From Propionibacteriaceae bacterium UBA7704 (lineage in GTDB: Bacteria; Actinomycetota; Actinomycetes; Propionibacteriales; Propionibacteriaceae): 64,000 bases of DNA. Below are positions 27,460 through 35,105 of the stretch, one piece after another. Position 1 is the first letter of the stretch; each line of letters opens with the position of its first letter. The translations under genes and the position numbers were made by a program. The DNA lies in the NCBI GenBank assembly GCA_002482525.1, contig DLGC01000002.1:148648-212647 (forward strand), written 5' to 3'. The notes beneath the pieces were generated by a model. The model ran no database searches and was not told the DNA's origin. It saw only the letters and a program-made list of their open reading frames with translations.

Positions 27460-28523
27460 GACTGCCCCACCACCCATTCGGCATAGAACAGTCCCAATCC
27501 CAGTGAGACGAACAGGCCGCAGATGATCCAGAACCGAATGGTGATGGTCACTTCCTTCCAGCCCAGGAGTTCGAAGTGATGCTGCAAGGGCGCCATCTTG
27601 AACAGCCGCTTGCCCCCCGACATCTTGAACCAGCCGATTTGAAGCACCACCGACAAGGTGATGATGACGAACAAGCCGGCGATGATCGCCATCAACAGCT
27701 CGGTGCGAGTCAGCACCGAGATCCCGGCGAGCGCACCACCGATCGCCAACGATCCGGTGTCGCCCATGAAGATCTTCGCCGGACTGGCGTTCCACCACAG
27801 GAATCCGAAGCAGGCACCGGCCAAGGCGATCGAAACCACAGCGAGGTCGTAGGGGTCGCGAACCTCGTAACATTGCGGACCGCCGAAGGTGCACGACTGG
27901 TTGTACTGCCAGATATTCACGATCGCGTAGGCGGCGAACACCATCGCTGCAGCACCCGTGGCCAGACCGTCCAGGCCATCGGTCAGATTGGCCGCGTTCG
28001 ACCAGGAAGCCACCAGGAAGACGATCCAGATCACCGCCAGCGGGATAGGCAGGGCCGGCAGCCAGGAGAGGTCCCGCAGGAACGAGATCGACGGGCTGGC
28101 GGGGGTGAGCCCCCGCTCATTGCTGAACATCAACGCCAACACTGCGAAGGTGATCGCGATCGCGCCTTGCAGGCTCAGCTTCATCCACGCATGCAGCCCC
28201 AGCGAGCGAGCTTTGCTGATCTTGATCCAGTCATCGGCCAAGCCCACCAGCCCTAGGCCGCTGAACAGTCCGATCAGCAACAGGCCGGACGCGGTGGGTG
28301 GCGTCCAGGTGGCCAGGTGCGCCGCGATATAGGCGAAGATCACCGAGAGAAGGATCACGATGCCACCCATCGTGGGCGTGCCGCGCTTGGTGTGGTGGCT
28401 GGTGGGTCCGTCGTCACGGATGAACTGGCCGTAACCGCGCCTGACCAGAAACTTGATCGCGTAGCGGGTTCCCAGCAAGGTTCCCACCAGGCTCAGCGCA
28501 CCGGCGAGCAAGATGCTTCTCAT
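27456..28523 (-). CDS. mraY: Phospho-N-acetylmuramoyl-pentapeptide transferase
   Basis: Membrane enzyme that transfers phospho-MurNAc-pentapeptide to undecaprenyl phosphate, making lipid I. The 355-aa product has ten hydrophobic segments and the family motifs [16 protein letters not shown], the Asp pair in [24 protein letters not shown] and the [11 protein letters not shown]is-box. ATG 28523 overlaps the stop of the 48-codon ORF that occupies the murF position (ATGA), and its own stop overlaps murD (GTGA). Its substrate is a pentapeptide, so MurF activity must exist in the cell. Confidence 0.97.
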   Translation of the reverse strand: MRSILLAGALSLVGTLLGTRYAIKFLVRRGYGQFIRDDGPTSHHTKRGTPTMGGIVILLSVIFAYIAAHLATWTPPTASGLLLIGLFSGLGLVGLADDWIKISKARSLGLHAWMKLSLQGAIAITFAVLALMFSNERGLTPASPSISFLRDLSWLPALPIPLAVIWIVFLVASWSNAANLTDGLDGLATGAAAMVFAAYAIVNIWQYNQSCTFGGPQCYEVRDPYDLAVVSIALAGACFGFLWWNASPAKIFMGDTGSLAIGGALAGISVLTRTELLMAIIAGLFVIITLSVVLQIGWFKMSGGKRLFKMAPLQHHFELLGWKEVTITIRFWIICGLFVSLGLGLFYAEWVVGQS

Positions 28524-28666
28524 CGTTCATCCTCTGCAGTAGCGTCGTCGGCCCGTCGGTGTGCCACGGCCTCCAAAAATAGCGTCCGAGTATGGTGCGC
28601 CGCATTCTCGTCTGACCAACGAGCGTCTCCGGCGATCTCAGCGAGCCGGCAGCGACCGGTGATCAT
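28520..28666 (-). CDS. 48-aa ORF in the murF position (possible murF remnant)
   Basis: A short frame that I read directly: it begins MITGRCRLAEIAGDARW, continues with an acidic and basic mixed helix-like stretch (LFLEAVAHRRADD) and ends DATAEDER. The ATG overlaps the murE stop by four bases (ATGA) and its TGA overlaps the mraY ATG by four bases, so it bridges the two genes exactly as an intact murF does in other dcw clusters. The first residues (MI followed by LAEIA) resemble the start of MurF proteins; the ATP loop and all catalytic parts are absent. Either an in-frame deletion left the ends, or it is a small linker peptide that keeps translation coupled. Similarity to MurF is my judgement from about ten residues. 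Confidence 0.6.
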   Translation of the reverse strand: MITGRCRLAEIAGDARWSDENAAHHTRTLFLEAVAHRRADDATAEDER

Positions 28667-30183
28667 CGGTGCGCTCCAATCCGAGCCCAGGCGTCGCGCA
28701 GCGCAGTCACATCGTCGAAGGGCACGACACGATCGGCGAGCTGCTGGCCGGTTTCGTGACCTTTGCCGAGCACTGCAACCCAGTCCTCGGGCCCGGCCTG
28801 AGCCAGCGCCACGGCAATGGCCTCACTGCGGATTCCGCCATCGATGACCTCGGCTCCGCTGCTTTGTGCGGCTTGCCGAGCGCCCTCCAGGACGGCTGCC
28901 CTGATGACTGCCGGATCTTCGCTGCGCGGGTTGTCATCGGTGACCACGACGACCTGTGCCCCGTCCGCGGCCGCAGCGCCCATCGGTGCGCGTTTGGCCT
29001 GATCCCGATCACCGCCGCAGCCGAGCACGACGATCCGACGCCCCCTCGGCAACGCGGCCAATGCCGCAGCCACCGATTCCGGCGTGTGAGCGAAATCCAC
29101 CACCGCATGTGGTGCGTCCGCACCCAGATCGACCAGCTGCATACGCCCCGGGATCGCGGCTCGGGCCAGCCCGGGCAAAGCGGTGTCCAAATCGATCCCG
29201 ATCGATTCCAGCATGGCCGCGGCCGTGGCTGCGTTTCGCTGGTTGAAGTCGCCCAACAGTCCCAGGTCGAACTCATGCACCCCGCGCGGGGTCGCCAGTC
29301 GCAGCCGGCTGCGGCCACCGGGCAACGCGGCGGCCGTGAGTACGCGGTAATCGGCGTCAGCTCCGATGCCGGTGGTGACCAACGGCATGGCATCGGCGTG
29401 CGCGATCTCGTCAGCGAGGCGGCGCCCGTAATCATCATCGATATTGATCACCGCCGCCCGGGCGTGACCGTTGCGGAACAGTCGCGCTTTGGCCTGAAAG
29501 TAATCCTCCATGTCAGCGTGGTAATCCAGGTGGTCGCGTCCCAGATTGGTGAAACCCGCTACGTCGAACACCACCTCGTCGGTGCGCCCTTGGGCCAACG
29601 CGTGGGACGAGACTTCCATGGCGATGGCGTCGGCCCCATGCTCGACGAAATAGCCCAACAGGGCCTGTAGATCCGGGGCCTCCGGCGTCGTCACCGTGGT
29701 GCGTCGCGAGACCAGAACCTCATCATCGAGCCGGAAGCCGACGGTCCCGATCGTGCCCACACGATGGCCGGCCTCGCCGAGTGCAGCGGCCAGCAGGAAG
29801 CTGGTCGAGGTCTTTCCGGTAGTGCCCGTGACGCCGAGCATGGTGAGCCGCTCGGACGGGCGCTGATAGACCTCGGCGGCCAGGCGCGCCAACTCGCTGC
29901 GCGGGTCGGCGACGGTGATCACGGGCAGCGGGATTCCCGACGCCAGCGCCGCTCCGGCAGCATCGGTGACCATCGCCACCGCGCCGGCTTGGGCGGCGGT
30001 TGCGGCGAATTTGGCGCCGTGGGTGCTGGCACCGGGCAGGGCGACATACAGGTCGCCGGGCTCCACGGTCCGCGAATCCAGCGTGACGCCAGTGATGCCG
30101 ACGCTCGGCGCACCGGGAATCAGCCGTGCCAGCGAAACTGGCTCCGGCGCCCGGGGCCGCAAACTCGCAGGAGTGCTATTCAT
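28663..30183 (-). CDS. murE: UDP-N-acetylmuramoyl-L-alanyl-D-glutamate--diaminopimelate ligase
   Basis: Third Mur ligase. The 506-aa product has the N-terminal domain with TLDSRTVEPGDLYVALPG, ATP loop GTTGKTS at 120-126, and the C-terminal domain with the DNPRSEDP motif. DNPR at this place is the signature of enzymes adding diaminopimelate rather than L-Lys, so the wall should contain a diaminopimelate isomer; which isomer cannot be read. ATG 30183. Upstream ftsI ends 36 nt earlier; downstream it overlaps the 48-codon ORF instead of murF. Confidence 0.97.
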   Translation of the reverse strand: MNSTPASLRPRAPEPVSLARLIPGAPSVGITGVTLDSRTVEPGDLYVALPGASTHGAKFAATAAQAGAVAMVTDAAGAALASGIPLPVITVADPRSELARLAAEVYQRPSERLTMLGVTGTTGKTSTSFLLAAALGEAGHRVGTIGTVGFRLDDEVLVSRRTTVTTPEAPDLQALLGYFVEHGADAIAMEVSSHALAQGRTDEVVFDVAGFTNLGRDHLDYHADMEDYFQAKARLFRNGHARAAVINIDDDYGRRLADEIAHADAMPLVTTGIGADADYRVLTAAALPGGRSRLRLATPRGVHEFDLGLLGDFNQRNAATAAAMLESIGIDLDTALPGLARAAIPGRMQLVDLGADAPHAVVDFAHTPESVAAALAALPRGRRIVVLGCGGDRDQAKRAPMGAAAADGAQVVVVTDDNPRSEDPAVIRAAVLEGARQAAQSSGAEVIDGGIRSEAIAVALAQAGPEDWVAVLGKGHETGQQLADRVVPFDDVTALRDAWARIGAHR

Positions 30184-30219
30184 CGAGGACCAACCCTAGC
30201 CCGACGCCGCCGTGCTCGG

Positions 30220-32184
30220 TTACGGCGCGACGGAGAGCTTCGGCGCTTTGCCCTTGGATTGGGGCACCGCATAGCGAGCCAGGGCCAACGACATCACCTG
30301 CTGCACCAAGGGACCGGCCACAGCAGAGCCGGACGCGCCGCGACGTGGTTGGTCGATCACCGCATAGACCAGCACCTGGGGATCCTCGATCGGTGCCACG
30401 CTGATGGCCGAGGTGGTCAGGCCGACGACCCGTCCATTCTTGGGGTTGAGCTTCTGAGCGGTTCCGGTCTTGGCTCCCACCCGATAGCCGGGCACGTCGA
30501 AGACATGGGAACTGGTGTTCTGCGCCATGGCCTCCATCATCGACAGCACCTGGCCGGAGGCATCAACCGACACCACCCGATGCGGCTCCCCCACACTGAG
30601 TTTCTCCACGGTGCCATCGGCCAAGGTTCGCGAGGCGAACAGCTGCGGCGGGTTGTAGACCCCGCCATTGGCGACGGCTCCCACCGCGGCCGCCATCTGC
30701 GGCAAGGTCACGCTGAAGGCACTGCCGCCGTAGGCGAGACCGTCACGGCTGTAGCCGGGCATGTCGACACCGGGAAGGTATCCCGCCGACTCCCCGGGCA
30801 GGCCCAGGTTCGTCTTCGAGCCCAACCCGAACGACACCATGTAGTCGTGCAGGGCCTTGGTGCTGCTGCGGCGGGAGAGCTTGACGGTGCCGATATTGGA
30901 GGACTTGGCCAGCACACCGCGGGCATAGAGCTTGATGGTGCCGTGGCTCCAGGCGTCACTAATGTCGTGATCTCCGGACTTGATCTTGCTGGGAATCGAG
31001 ACCACCTCGGTGGGACGCACCAGGCCCTGGTCGAGCAGCGAAGCGAAAGTCAGCGTCTTCTGAACACTGCCGGGGGTGTAGACGTCGGTGACCGCGCGGT
31101 TGCCGAGGTTCGACTTCTTCGACGCTGCGGGATCGTTGGGGTCGTAGCTCGGGTAGGTGGCGAGCGCGAGAATCTCCCCGGTCTTGGGGTTGGTGACGAT
31201 CACCGAGCCCGATCGCGCCTTGGTCGCCCGTACCCGCGCGGCGAGCAATTGTTCGACCTGCCACTGCAGTCCGGCATCGAGGGTGAGCTGATAATTGATC
31301 CCGTTCACGGCAGGGGTGAGCACGTCGGTTCCGGTGGGGATCTTCTCCCCGCCCGGCGAGCTCTCGTAGATCTCCCGACCAGGTGTGCCCGACAGCTCAG
31401 TGTTCAGGCTGTACTCCAGGCCACTGGCGCCGGTGCCACTGCTGTTGACGAAGCCCACCACATTGGCGGCCAAGGTCCCATTGGGATAGGTGCGGGTCGG
31501 ATCGCTGGTCGAACTCAACCCGACCAGATGTGCCTGGCTCATGGCTTCGCTCAACGCCCGATAGGTGGCAGCCGGGACTTGGCGTTTGATGAGTTGATAG
31601 CCGCTGCCCTTGCCGGTCACGGTGAGCTTGGGAAGATAGTCGGACGCCTGGCCGCCCAGGAAGCGCGCCAGCAATGCGGCGATCTTCGGCGGGGCCGCGG
31701 CGGCCTGTTCCCGGTCGGACTGCGTCATCTCGGCGTTCCACCGTCCGTTGGTGGCGATGAGTTTCGGACTGGCCTCGACATTGACGGTGTCCTGGGTGAA
31801 GGCCAGCGGCTCTCCATTGCGGTCATAGATCGTGCCCCGGAATGCCGGCAGATCCTTCGTGACGGTGAGCTGGTCTGCGGCTTCGGCGGCCATCGCGGTG
31901 GAATCCAGTGCCTGCACCTGGAAGGCTCGACCGGCTGCCAGCGAGAAGACGACGGCCATCACGATCAGCAGCACACGCAGCCGTGGTACCGCTGCGGCGA
32001 CCGGCAATGGTCGGCGTCGCTTGCGAGCGGCCGGTTTCGCTTTCGGCTTGGTCGTCGCGGTCGGTTTTGCGGCCGGACGCGAGTGCGCCTTCGACGTCGG
32101 ACTCGCCGAGGCTTTCGGCTTCGCCTTCGCCTTCGCGGTTGGTTGCGGCTTCGGATAGAAGAAGCGATCCAGCGGGCGACTCAT
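30220..32184 (-). CDS. ftsI: Septal transpeptidase FtsI (class B penicillin-binding protein)
   Basis: Cross-links septal peptidoglycan in complex with FtsW. The 654-aa product has a cytoplasmic tail of about 65 residues that is unusually rich in Lys, Ala and Pro (AKAKPKASASPTSKA), one membrane helix (about 69-86), a PBP dimerisation region (FRGTIYDRNGEPLA), and the transpeptidase with catalytic SVQK (373-376), SSN (428-430) and KTG (572-574). The more usual sequence around the catalytic Ser is STFK or similar, so SVQK is a variant but keeps SxxK. ATG 32184 overlaps the ftsL stop by four bases. The tail is basic and could contact nucleic acid or acidic phospholipid; that is inference. Confidence 0.95.
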   Translation of the reverse strand: MSRPLDRFFYPKPQPTAKAKAKPKASASPTSKAHSRPAAKPTATTKPKAKPAARKRRRPLPVAAAVPRLRVLLIVMAVVFSLAAGRAFQVQALDSTAMAAEAADQLTVTKDLPAFRGTIYDRNGEPLAFTQDTVNVEASPKLIATNGRWNAEMTQSDREQAAAAPPKIAALLARFLGGQASDYLPKLTVTGKGSGYQLIKRQVPAATYRALSEAMSQAHLVGLSSTSDPTRTYPNGTLAANVVGFVNSSGTGASGLEYSLNTELSGTPGREIYESSPGGEKIPTGTDVLTPAVNGINYQLTLDAGLQWQVEQLLAARVRATKARSGSVIVTNPKTGEILALATYPSYDPNDPAASKKSNLGNRAVTDVYTPGSVQKTLTFASLLDQGLVRPTEVVSIPSKIKSGDHDISDAWSHGTIKLYARGVLAKSSNIGTVKLSRRSSTKALHDYMVSFGLGSKTNLGLPGESAGYLPGVDMPGYSRDGLAYGGSAFSVTLPQMAAAVGAVANGGVYNPPQLFASRTLADGTVEKLSVGEPHRVVSVDASGQVLSMMEAMAQNTSSHVFDVPGYRVGAKTGTAQKLNPKNGRVVGLTTSAISVAPIEDPQVLVYAVIDQPRRGASGSAVAGPLVQQVMSLALARYAVPQSKGKAPKLSVAP

Positions 32185-32696
32185 TGGGCTGTCCCGTTCG
32201 CCTCCGCCGCTGCTTGGGTGGCGGCCACCGTGGGCGCAGCCTCAGCCTGCTTTGCGGGCGCAGCGTGAGCGGTCGAGGATTGCGTGCCGACGTAACGCAC
32301 ACTGGGAAGCTCGGAGCCGACCACGGCTTGCGCCTTGCCGAGCACCTTGCCATCGCTGAGCCGCATGGGTACGGCGTACGGGTCCGGGCGCATCCCCAGA
32401 CGATGGGCCTTTGCGGCCAGGCTCTTCACCGAACGCTCTTCGGCCAGTTGCGTGTTCAACTGCGAGACCTGATCGGCGAGCACGGTCGCTTGATGCTGCT
32501 TGTCCTGGATGGCGAAGGCCTGGTTCTGCAGCGCTGTGGACAGCAACAGCATGCCGACCATGCCGGCGGCCAGTACTGCCGCCACGATCAGTACGAACGG
32601 AATCGTGGCGACTTGTTGATTGGGCGCGGCCAGCGCCTTCAGGCGTGGGCCGCGATTTGATTCCCGACTCGGACGGGGGGCGAGTAGGGCGGTCAC
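32181..32696 (-). CDS. ftsL: FtsL-like septum formation protein
   Basis: Bitopic divisome protein in the ftsL position between rsmH and ftsI. The 171-aa product has a cytoplasmic N-terminus, one membrane helix (IPFVLIVAAVLAAGMVGMLLL, about 32-53), a short leucine-zipper-like coiled coil (AIQDKQHQATVLADQVSQLNTQLAEERSVKSLAAKAHRLGM) and an Ala/Gln-rich tail ending the protein outside the membrane. It is recognised by topology, position and the coiled coil, since FtsL sequences diverge quickly. GTG 32696 overlaps the rsmH stop (GTGA). Confidence 0.85.
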   Translation of the reverse strand: MTALLAPRPSRESNRGPRLKALAAPNQQVATIPFVLIVAAVLAAGMVGMLLLSTALQNQAFAIQDKQHQATVLADQVSQLNTQLAEERSVKSLAAKAHRLGMRPDPYAVPMRLSDGKVLGKAQAVVGSELPSVRYVGTQSSTAHAAPAKQAEAAPTVAATQAAAEANGTAQ

Positions 32697-33667
32697 CGGA
32701 CAACCTCCTGATGTCGGACTAGTGCTCTCAGGCGGGCTGATGCCGCCCTCGGATTGGTCTGGATCTCGGCCGGGTTCGGTCGTTCTGCTCCGCGGGTGAG
32801 GAGCCGGTACTCGGCGGCATAACCCGCCGGAACCTCGGGGACGCCAGCGGGGACGCGGTCGCTGGTGGCGTCGGCGAAGGCGCGCTTCACCAATCGGTCC
32901 TCACCGGAGTGGTAGGCCAGCACAGCCAGGCGTCCGCCCGGCGCGAGTGCCTGCAGGGCTGCGGGGAGCACGGCCGACAGGGAGGCGATCTCGTCGTTCA
33001 CGGCGATCCGGAGCGCCTGGAAACTGCGCTTGGCTGGATGTCCCCCGGAGTGCCGGGCGGCCATCGGGATTGCATCGGCGATCACGGCGACCAGTTGTGC
33101 CGACGTGGTGAACTCTTGGTCGGCGCGAGCCTTCACGATGGCGCCGGCGATGCGGGCAGCGAATCGCTCTTCGCCGTGGACTCGCAGAATCCGCGCCAAC
33201 TCCGACTCCGACCAGGAGTTCACGATGTCAGCGGCAGTGAGGCTCTGCTCGGAGTTCATGCGCATGTCCAGGGGCGCATCGGTGGCATAGGCGAAGCCGC
33301 GCTCTACCGAGTCGATCTGAAGCGACGAAAGGCCCAGGTCCAGGCAGATCGCCTGCACCGAGGTGAGTCCCTCGTCGGCCAGTACCTCGGGCAGTTCGTG
33401 ATAGGTGGCGTGGTGGAGCCGCACCCGCGAGCCATAGGCGGCCAGGCGTTCGCCGGCGAGCCGAAGGGCTGCCGGGTCGCGGTCGATTCCGACTACGGTC
33501 GCGTTCGGGCAACTCTGCAGGATTAGCTCGGAATGGCCGCCCATACCCAGGGTGCCGTCGACATAGACCGACCTCGGTTCGGACAGGGCCGGCGCAAGGA
33601 GTTCGACGATGCGCTCGGCCAGAACCGGAACATGGAGAGCTGCGGCATTGGATCCCGATCCACCCAT
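32693..33667 (-). CDS. rsmH: 16S rRNA (cytosine(1402)-N(4))-methyltransferase RsmH
   Basis: SAM-dependent methylation of C1402 in the 30S decoding centre (formerly MraW). From ATG 33667 the product is 324 aa. Motifs: HVPVLAERIVELL at the start, the SAM loop VDGTLGMGGHSELIL, GIDRDPAAL, the LDLGLSSLQIDSVERGFAY segment and FQALRIAVNDE near the substrate site. AGGACAGGGCT precedes the ATG. Upstream codons are open but cover a large hairpin, so are not coding. A 133-nt structured gap separates it from mraZ. Confidence 0.97.
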   Translation of the reverse strand: MGGSGSNAAALHVPVLAERIVELLAPALSEPRSVYVDGTLGMGGHSELILQSCPNATVVGIDRDPAALRLAGERLAAYGSRVRLHHATYHELPEVLADEGLTSVQAICLDLGLSSLQIDSVERGFAYATDAPLDMRMNSEQSLTAADIVNSWSESELARILRVHGEERFAARIAGAIVKARADQEFTTSAQLVAVIADAIPMAARHSGGHPAKRSFQALRIAVNDEIASLSAVLPAALQALAPGGRLAVLAYHSGEDRLVKRAFADATSDRVPAGVPEVPAGYAAEYRLLTRGAERPNPAEIQTNPRAASARLRALVRHQEVVR

Positions 33668-33701
33668 AGCCCTGTCCTGTCGATCGCTGTCGTCATGATT
33701 C

Positions 33702-33792
33702 GTGCGACGTGGTTTCAATCCGCGTCCGGCCCCTGGCACCGGGGAAGGTGCGCCAGGTGACCGGTCGACGCGGATTGAAGCCGCACCGCACG
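33702..33792 (-). repeat. Long imperfect inverted repeat between mraZ and rsmH
   Basis: GGTTTCAATCCGCGTC (33711-33726) pairs with GACGCGGATTGAAGCC (33767-33782) over 16 bp with one G-T pair. Inside, CCTGGCACC (33732-33740) pairs with GGTGCGCCAGG (33747-33757) with a small bulge. Outside, GTGCG at 33702 faces CGCAC at 33788. The result is a long stable hairpin in the mRNA 3' of mraZ. It could be a terminator or attenuator separating mraZ from the wall genes. No T-run follows. Confidence 0.75.
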
Positions 33793-33800
33793 AGTCAGCC

Positions 33801-34238
33801 TCAACTCGGTTGTCCCGAGCCGGGCCCTGCTTCGTCCAAGGCCGCGAAGGCCTCTTCCTGCGCTGCCGAATACTGCGCCCAGGCGGTCGCGTCCCAAATC
33901 TCGAGGCGGTTGAAGGCGCCGATCACGACGATGTCCTTCTCCAACCCCGCATAGGTCCGCAGCGGAAGTGGAATCCCAACCCGCCCTTGACTATCCGGCA
34001 GTTCGTCCGAAGCGCCCGAGGCGACCATGCGCTGGTAGTCCCGTACTCCTCGAACCGTGGAGGGCCCGGTCGCAGCATCGGCGACCTCTTTCATGAAGGT
34101 CGCTGTCGGCCAAATCGCCAGGCAGTGATCCTGCAGTCGGGTGATGACGAGGCCGTCGGCCAACTGATCGCGAAACTTCGCGGGCAGAAAGAAACGTCCT
34201 TTGTCGTCGAGCTTGGGGGTGTAGGTGCCGAGAAACAC
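33801..34238 (-). CDS. mraZ: Transcriptional regulator MraZ
   Basis: AbrB-like DNA-binding protein that forms rings and controls the dcw cluster from repeats upstream of its own gene. From GTG 34238 (AGGGGGA seven bases upstream) the product is 145 aa, the usual length. It has two SpoVT/AbrB-type halves: GTYTPKLDDKGRFFLPAKFRDQL at 4-26 and ASDELPDSQGRVGIPLPLRTYAGL at about 77-100, each with the DxxGR DNA-contact motif. The frame continues upstream as Trp/Lys-rich codons but these cover the operator and are not coding. Confidence 0.95.
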   Translation of the reverse strand: MFLGTYTPKLDDKGRFFLPAKFRDQLADGLVITRLQDHCLAIWPTATFMKEVADAATGPSTVRGVRDYQRMVASGASDELPDSQGRVGIPLPLRTYAGLEKDIVVIGAFNRLEIWDATAWAQYSAAQEEAFAALDEAGPGSGQPS

Positions 34239-34262
34239 TGCGCCATCCCCCTTCGCTTTCCT

Positions 34263-34303
34263 CCACTTGCCGCCACCATACTCCACTTTCCTCCACTTGC
34301 CAC
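34263..34303 (-). promoter_or_regulatory. MraZ operator: GTGG boxes at 10-bp spacing
   Basis: On the plus strand CCAC occurs at 34263, 34273, 34283 and 34293, exactly 10 bp apart, with a fifth at 34300; on the transcribed strand these are GTGG boxes with AAGTGGAGGA repeated. MraZ in other bacteria binds three or more GTGG-like boxes one helical turn apart just upstream of mraZ. The array ends 25 nt before the mraZ start, so bound MraZ would cover the leader or promoter. Confidence 0.8.
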
Positions 34304-34394
34304 CAAAATCAGGGTAAAACCGCTTCGCCGCGCTCCACCAACGACCACACCAGGCCAGACGAGACCCAGAACCGCGCACGAGATGCGGGCATAG

Positions 34395-34425
34395 AAAAAG
34401 GGCGGCGGGCTAAAGCCCACCGCCC
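34395..34425 (-). terminator. Intrinsic terminator after the DUF3040 gene
   Basis: Hairpin GGGCGG-CGGGCT-AAAG-CCCACCGCCC at 34400-34425, followed on the minus strand by five T residues (34399-34395). It lies about 30 nt after the DUF3040 stop and before the MraZ operator, so mraZ transcription must start between 34304 and 34395. Confidence 0.85.
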
Positions 34426-34456
34426 AGGTCCTTTCGGTCACCCAGCGGCATTCCCC

Positions 34457-34831
34457 TTAGAAGGGCAAATCATCCTCACCATGCTGACGCCAATCATCAG
34501 GACGCCCTGACGAATTTCGCTGCGGACGACCCGGCGCAGTTCCCCGTTGCGACGACATGCCGTCAACATCGGGACGGCGCCACGCCGCCATTCCCACCAC
34601 CGTGGAGACGAGCATGATCACAAAGCCGGCAACACTCACCAAGGGATGCACGTCCATGCCGAGGACCAGTACCGTCACACCGGCAGCGAAGCCCACGGCT
34701 GCGGCCAAGACCCGACGGTGATACCAATGGCGTTGCGGACCGCGCAGTGCACTGGCCAGCCGAGGATCCTCTGCTGCGAGTTCGGCCTCCATCTGCTCGA
34801 GAAGCCTTTGCTCCTCTTCTGATAGCGCCAT
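34457..34831 (-). CDS. DUF3040 domain membrane protein
   Basis: A 124-aa protein of the actinobacterial DUF3040 family, commonly found just before mraZ. It begins MALSEEEQRLLEQMEAELAAEDPRLASALRG, the family hallmark, followed by two hydrophobic segments (VLAAAVGFAAGVTVLVLGM and LVSVAGFVIMLVSTVVGMAAW) and a hydrophilic tail with Arg, Gln and Pro. Its function is unknown. ATG 34831 is preceded by GGAGGTGATC, an almost perfect anti-16S match that ends at the start codon. It ends in an intrinsic terminator, so is expressed apart from mraZ. A LexA-like box lies about 215 nt upstream. Confidence 0.9.
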   Translation of the reverse strand: MALSEEEQRLLEQMEAELAAEDPRLASALRGPQRHWYHRRVLAAAVGFAAGVTVLVLGMDVHPLVSVAGFVIMLVSTVVGMAAWRRPDVDGMSSQRGTAPGRPQRNSSGRPDDWRQHGEDDLPF

Positions 34832-34922
34832 GATCACCTCCCCTCGTCGACAACGACTGTGAGGCAAGTCTAGGCGTAGCACCATCGTTTCGGAACAAAA
34901 CACAACTGAGCGCAGGTACCTA

Positions 34923-34987
34923 GTTCAAACAAGCCGACCTCCACACGAACGCGGGTCGAGGTGCGTTCACGCAGAGGTCGGCTGAAC
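34923..34987. repeat. Nested inverted repeat between the transglutaminase and DUF3040 genes
   Basis: AGCCGACCTC (34932-34941) pairs with GAGGTCGGCT (34974-34983); inside, GAACGC pairs with GCGTTC; outside, GTTCA at 34923 pairs with TGAAC at 34983-34987. It could end the transglutaminase transcript, though it lies about 120 nt after that stop codon. No T-run. Confidence 0.55.
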
Positions 34988-35045
34988 TCCCGCGGAATTG
35001 TGGCGAACCTTCCCCAGCTCGGCCACACTCCCCCAGGGAGGTTTA

Positions 35046-35061
35046 TCGAACATCTTTTCGA
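35046..35061. promoter_or_regulatory. Near-consensus LexA (SOS) box
   Basis: TCGAACATCTTTTCGA matches the actinobacterial SOS box TCGAAC-N4-GTTCGA at 11 of 12 positions. It lies in the 274-nt gap between the DUF3040 gene and the transglutaminase stop. On the minus strand DUF3040 is the first gene downstream. No recognised SOS gene is next to it. Confidence 0.55.
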
Positions 35062-35105
35062 TTTGTCTTCATCATAGTCGGGCCTGCGACATCGTCAACC
35101 CCGAC

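Noticed and set aside
29764..32268. 834-codon plus-strand open frame opposite murE and ftsI
   Set aside because: Antisense shadow of two well-supported genes; no recognisable domain.
34870..35028. 52-codon minus-strand frame from GTG 35028 downstream of the LexA-like box
   Set aside because: It could be a small SOS-induced protein, but the G-run is too close to the GTG, the frame overlaps the long inverted repeat, and no family is recognised.
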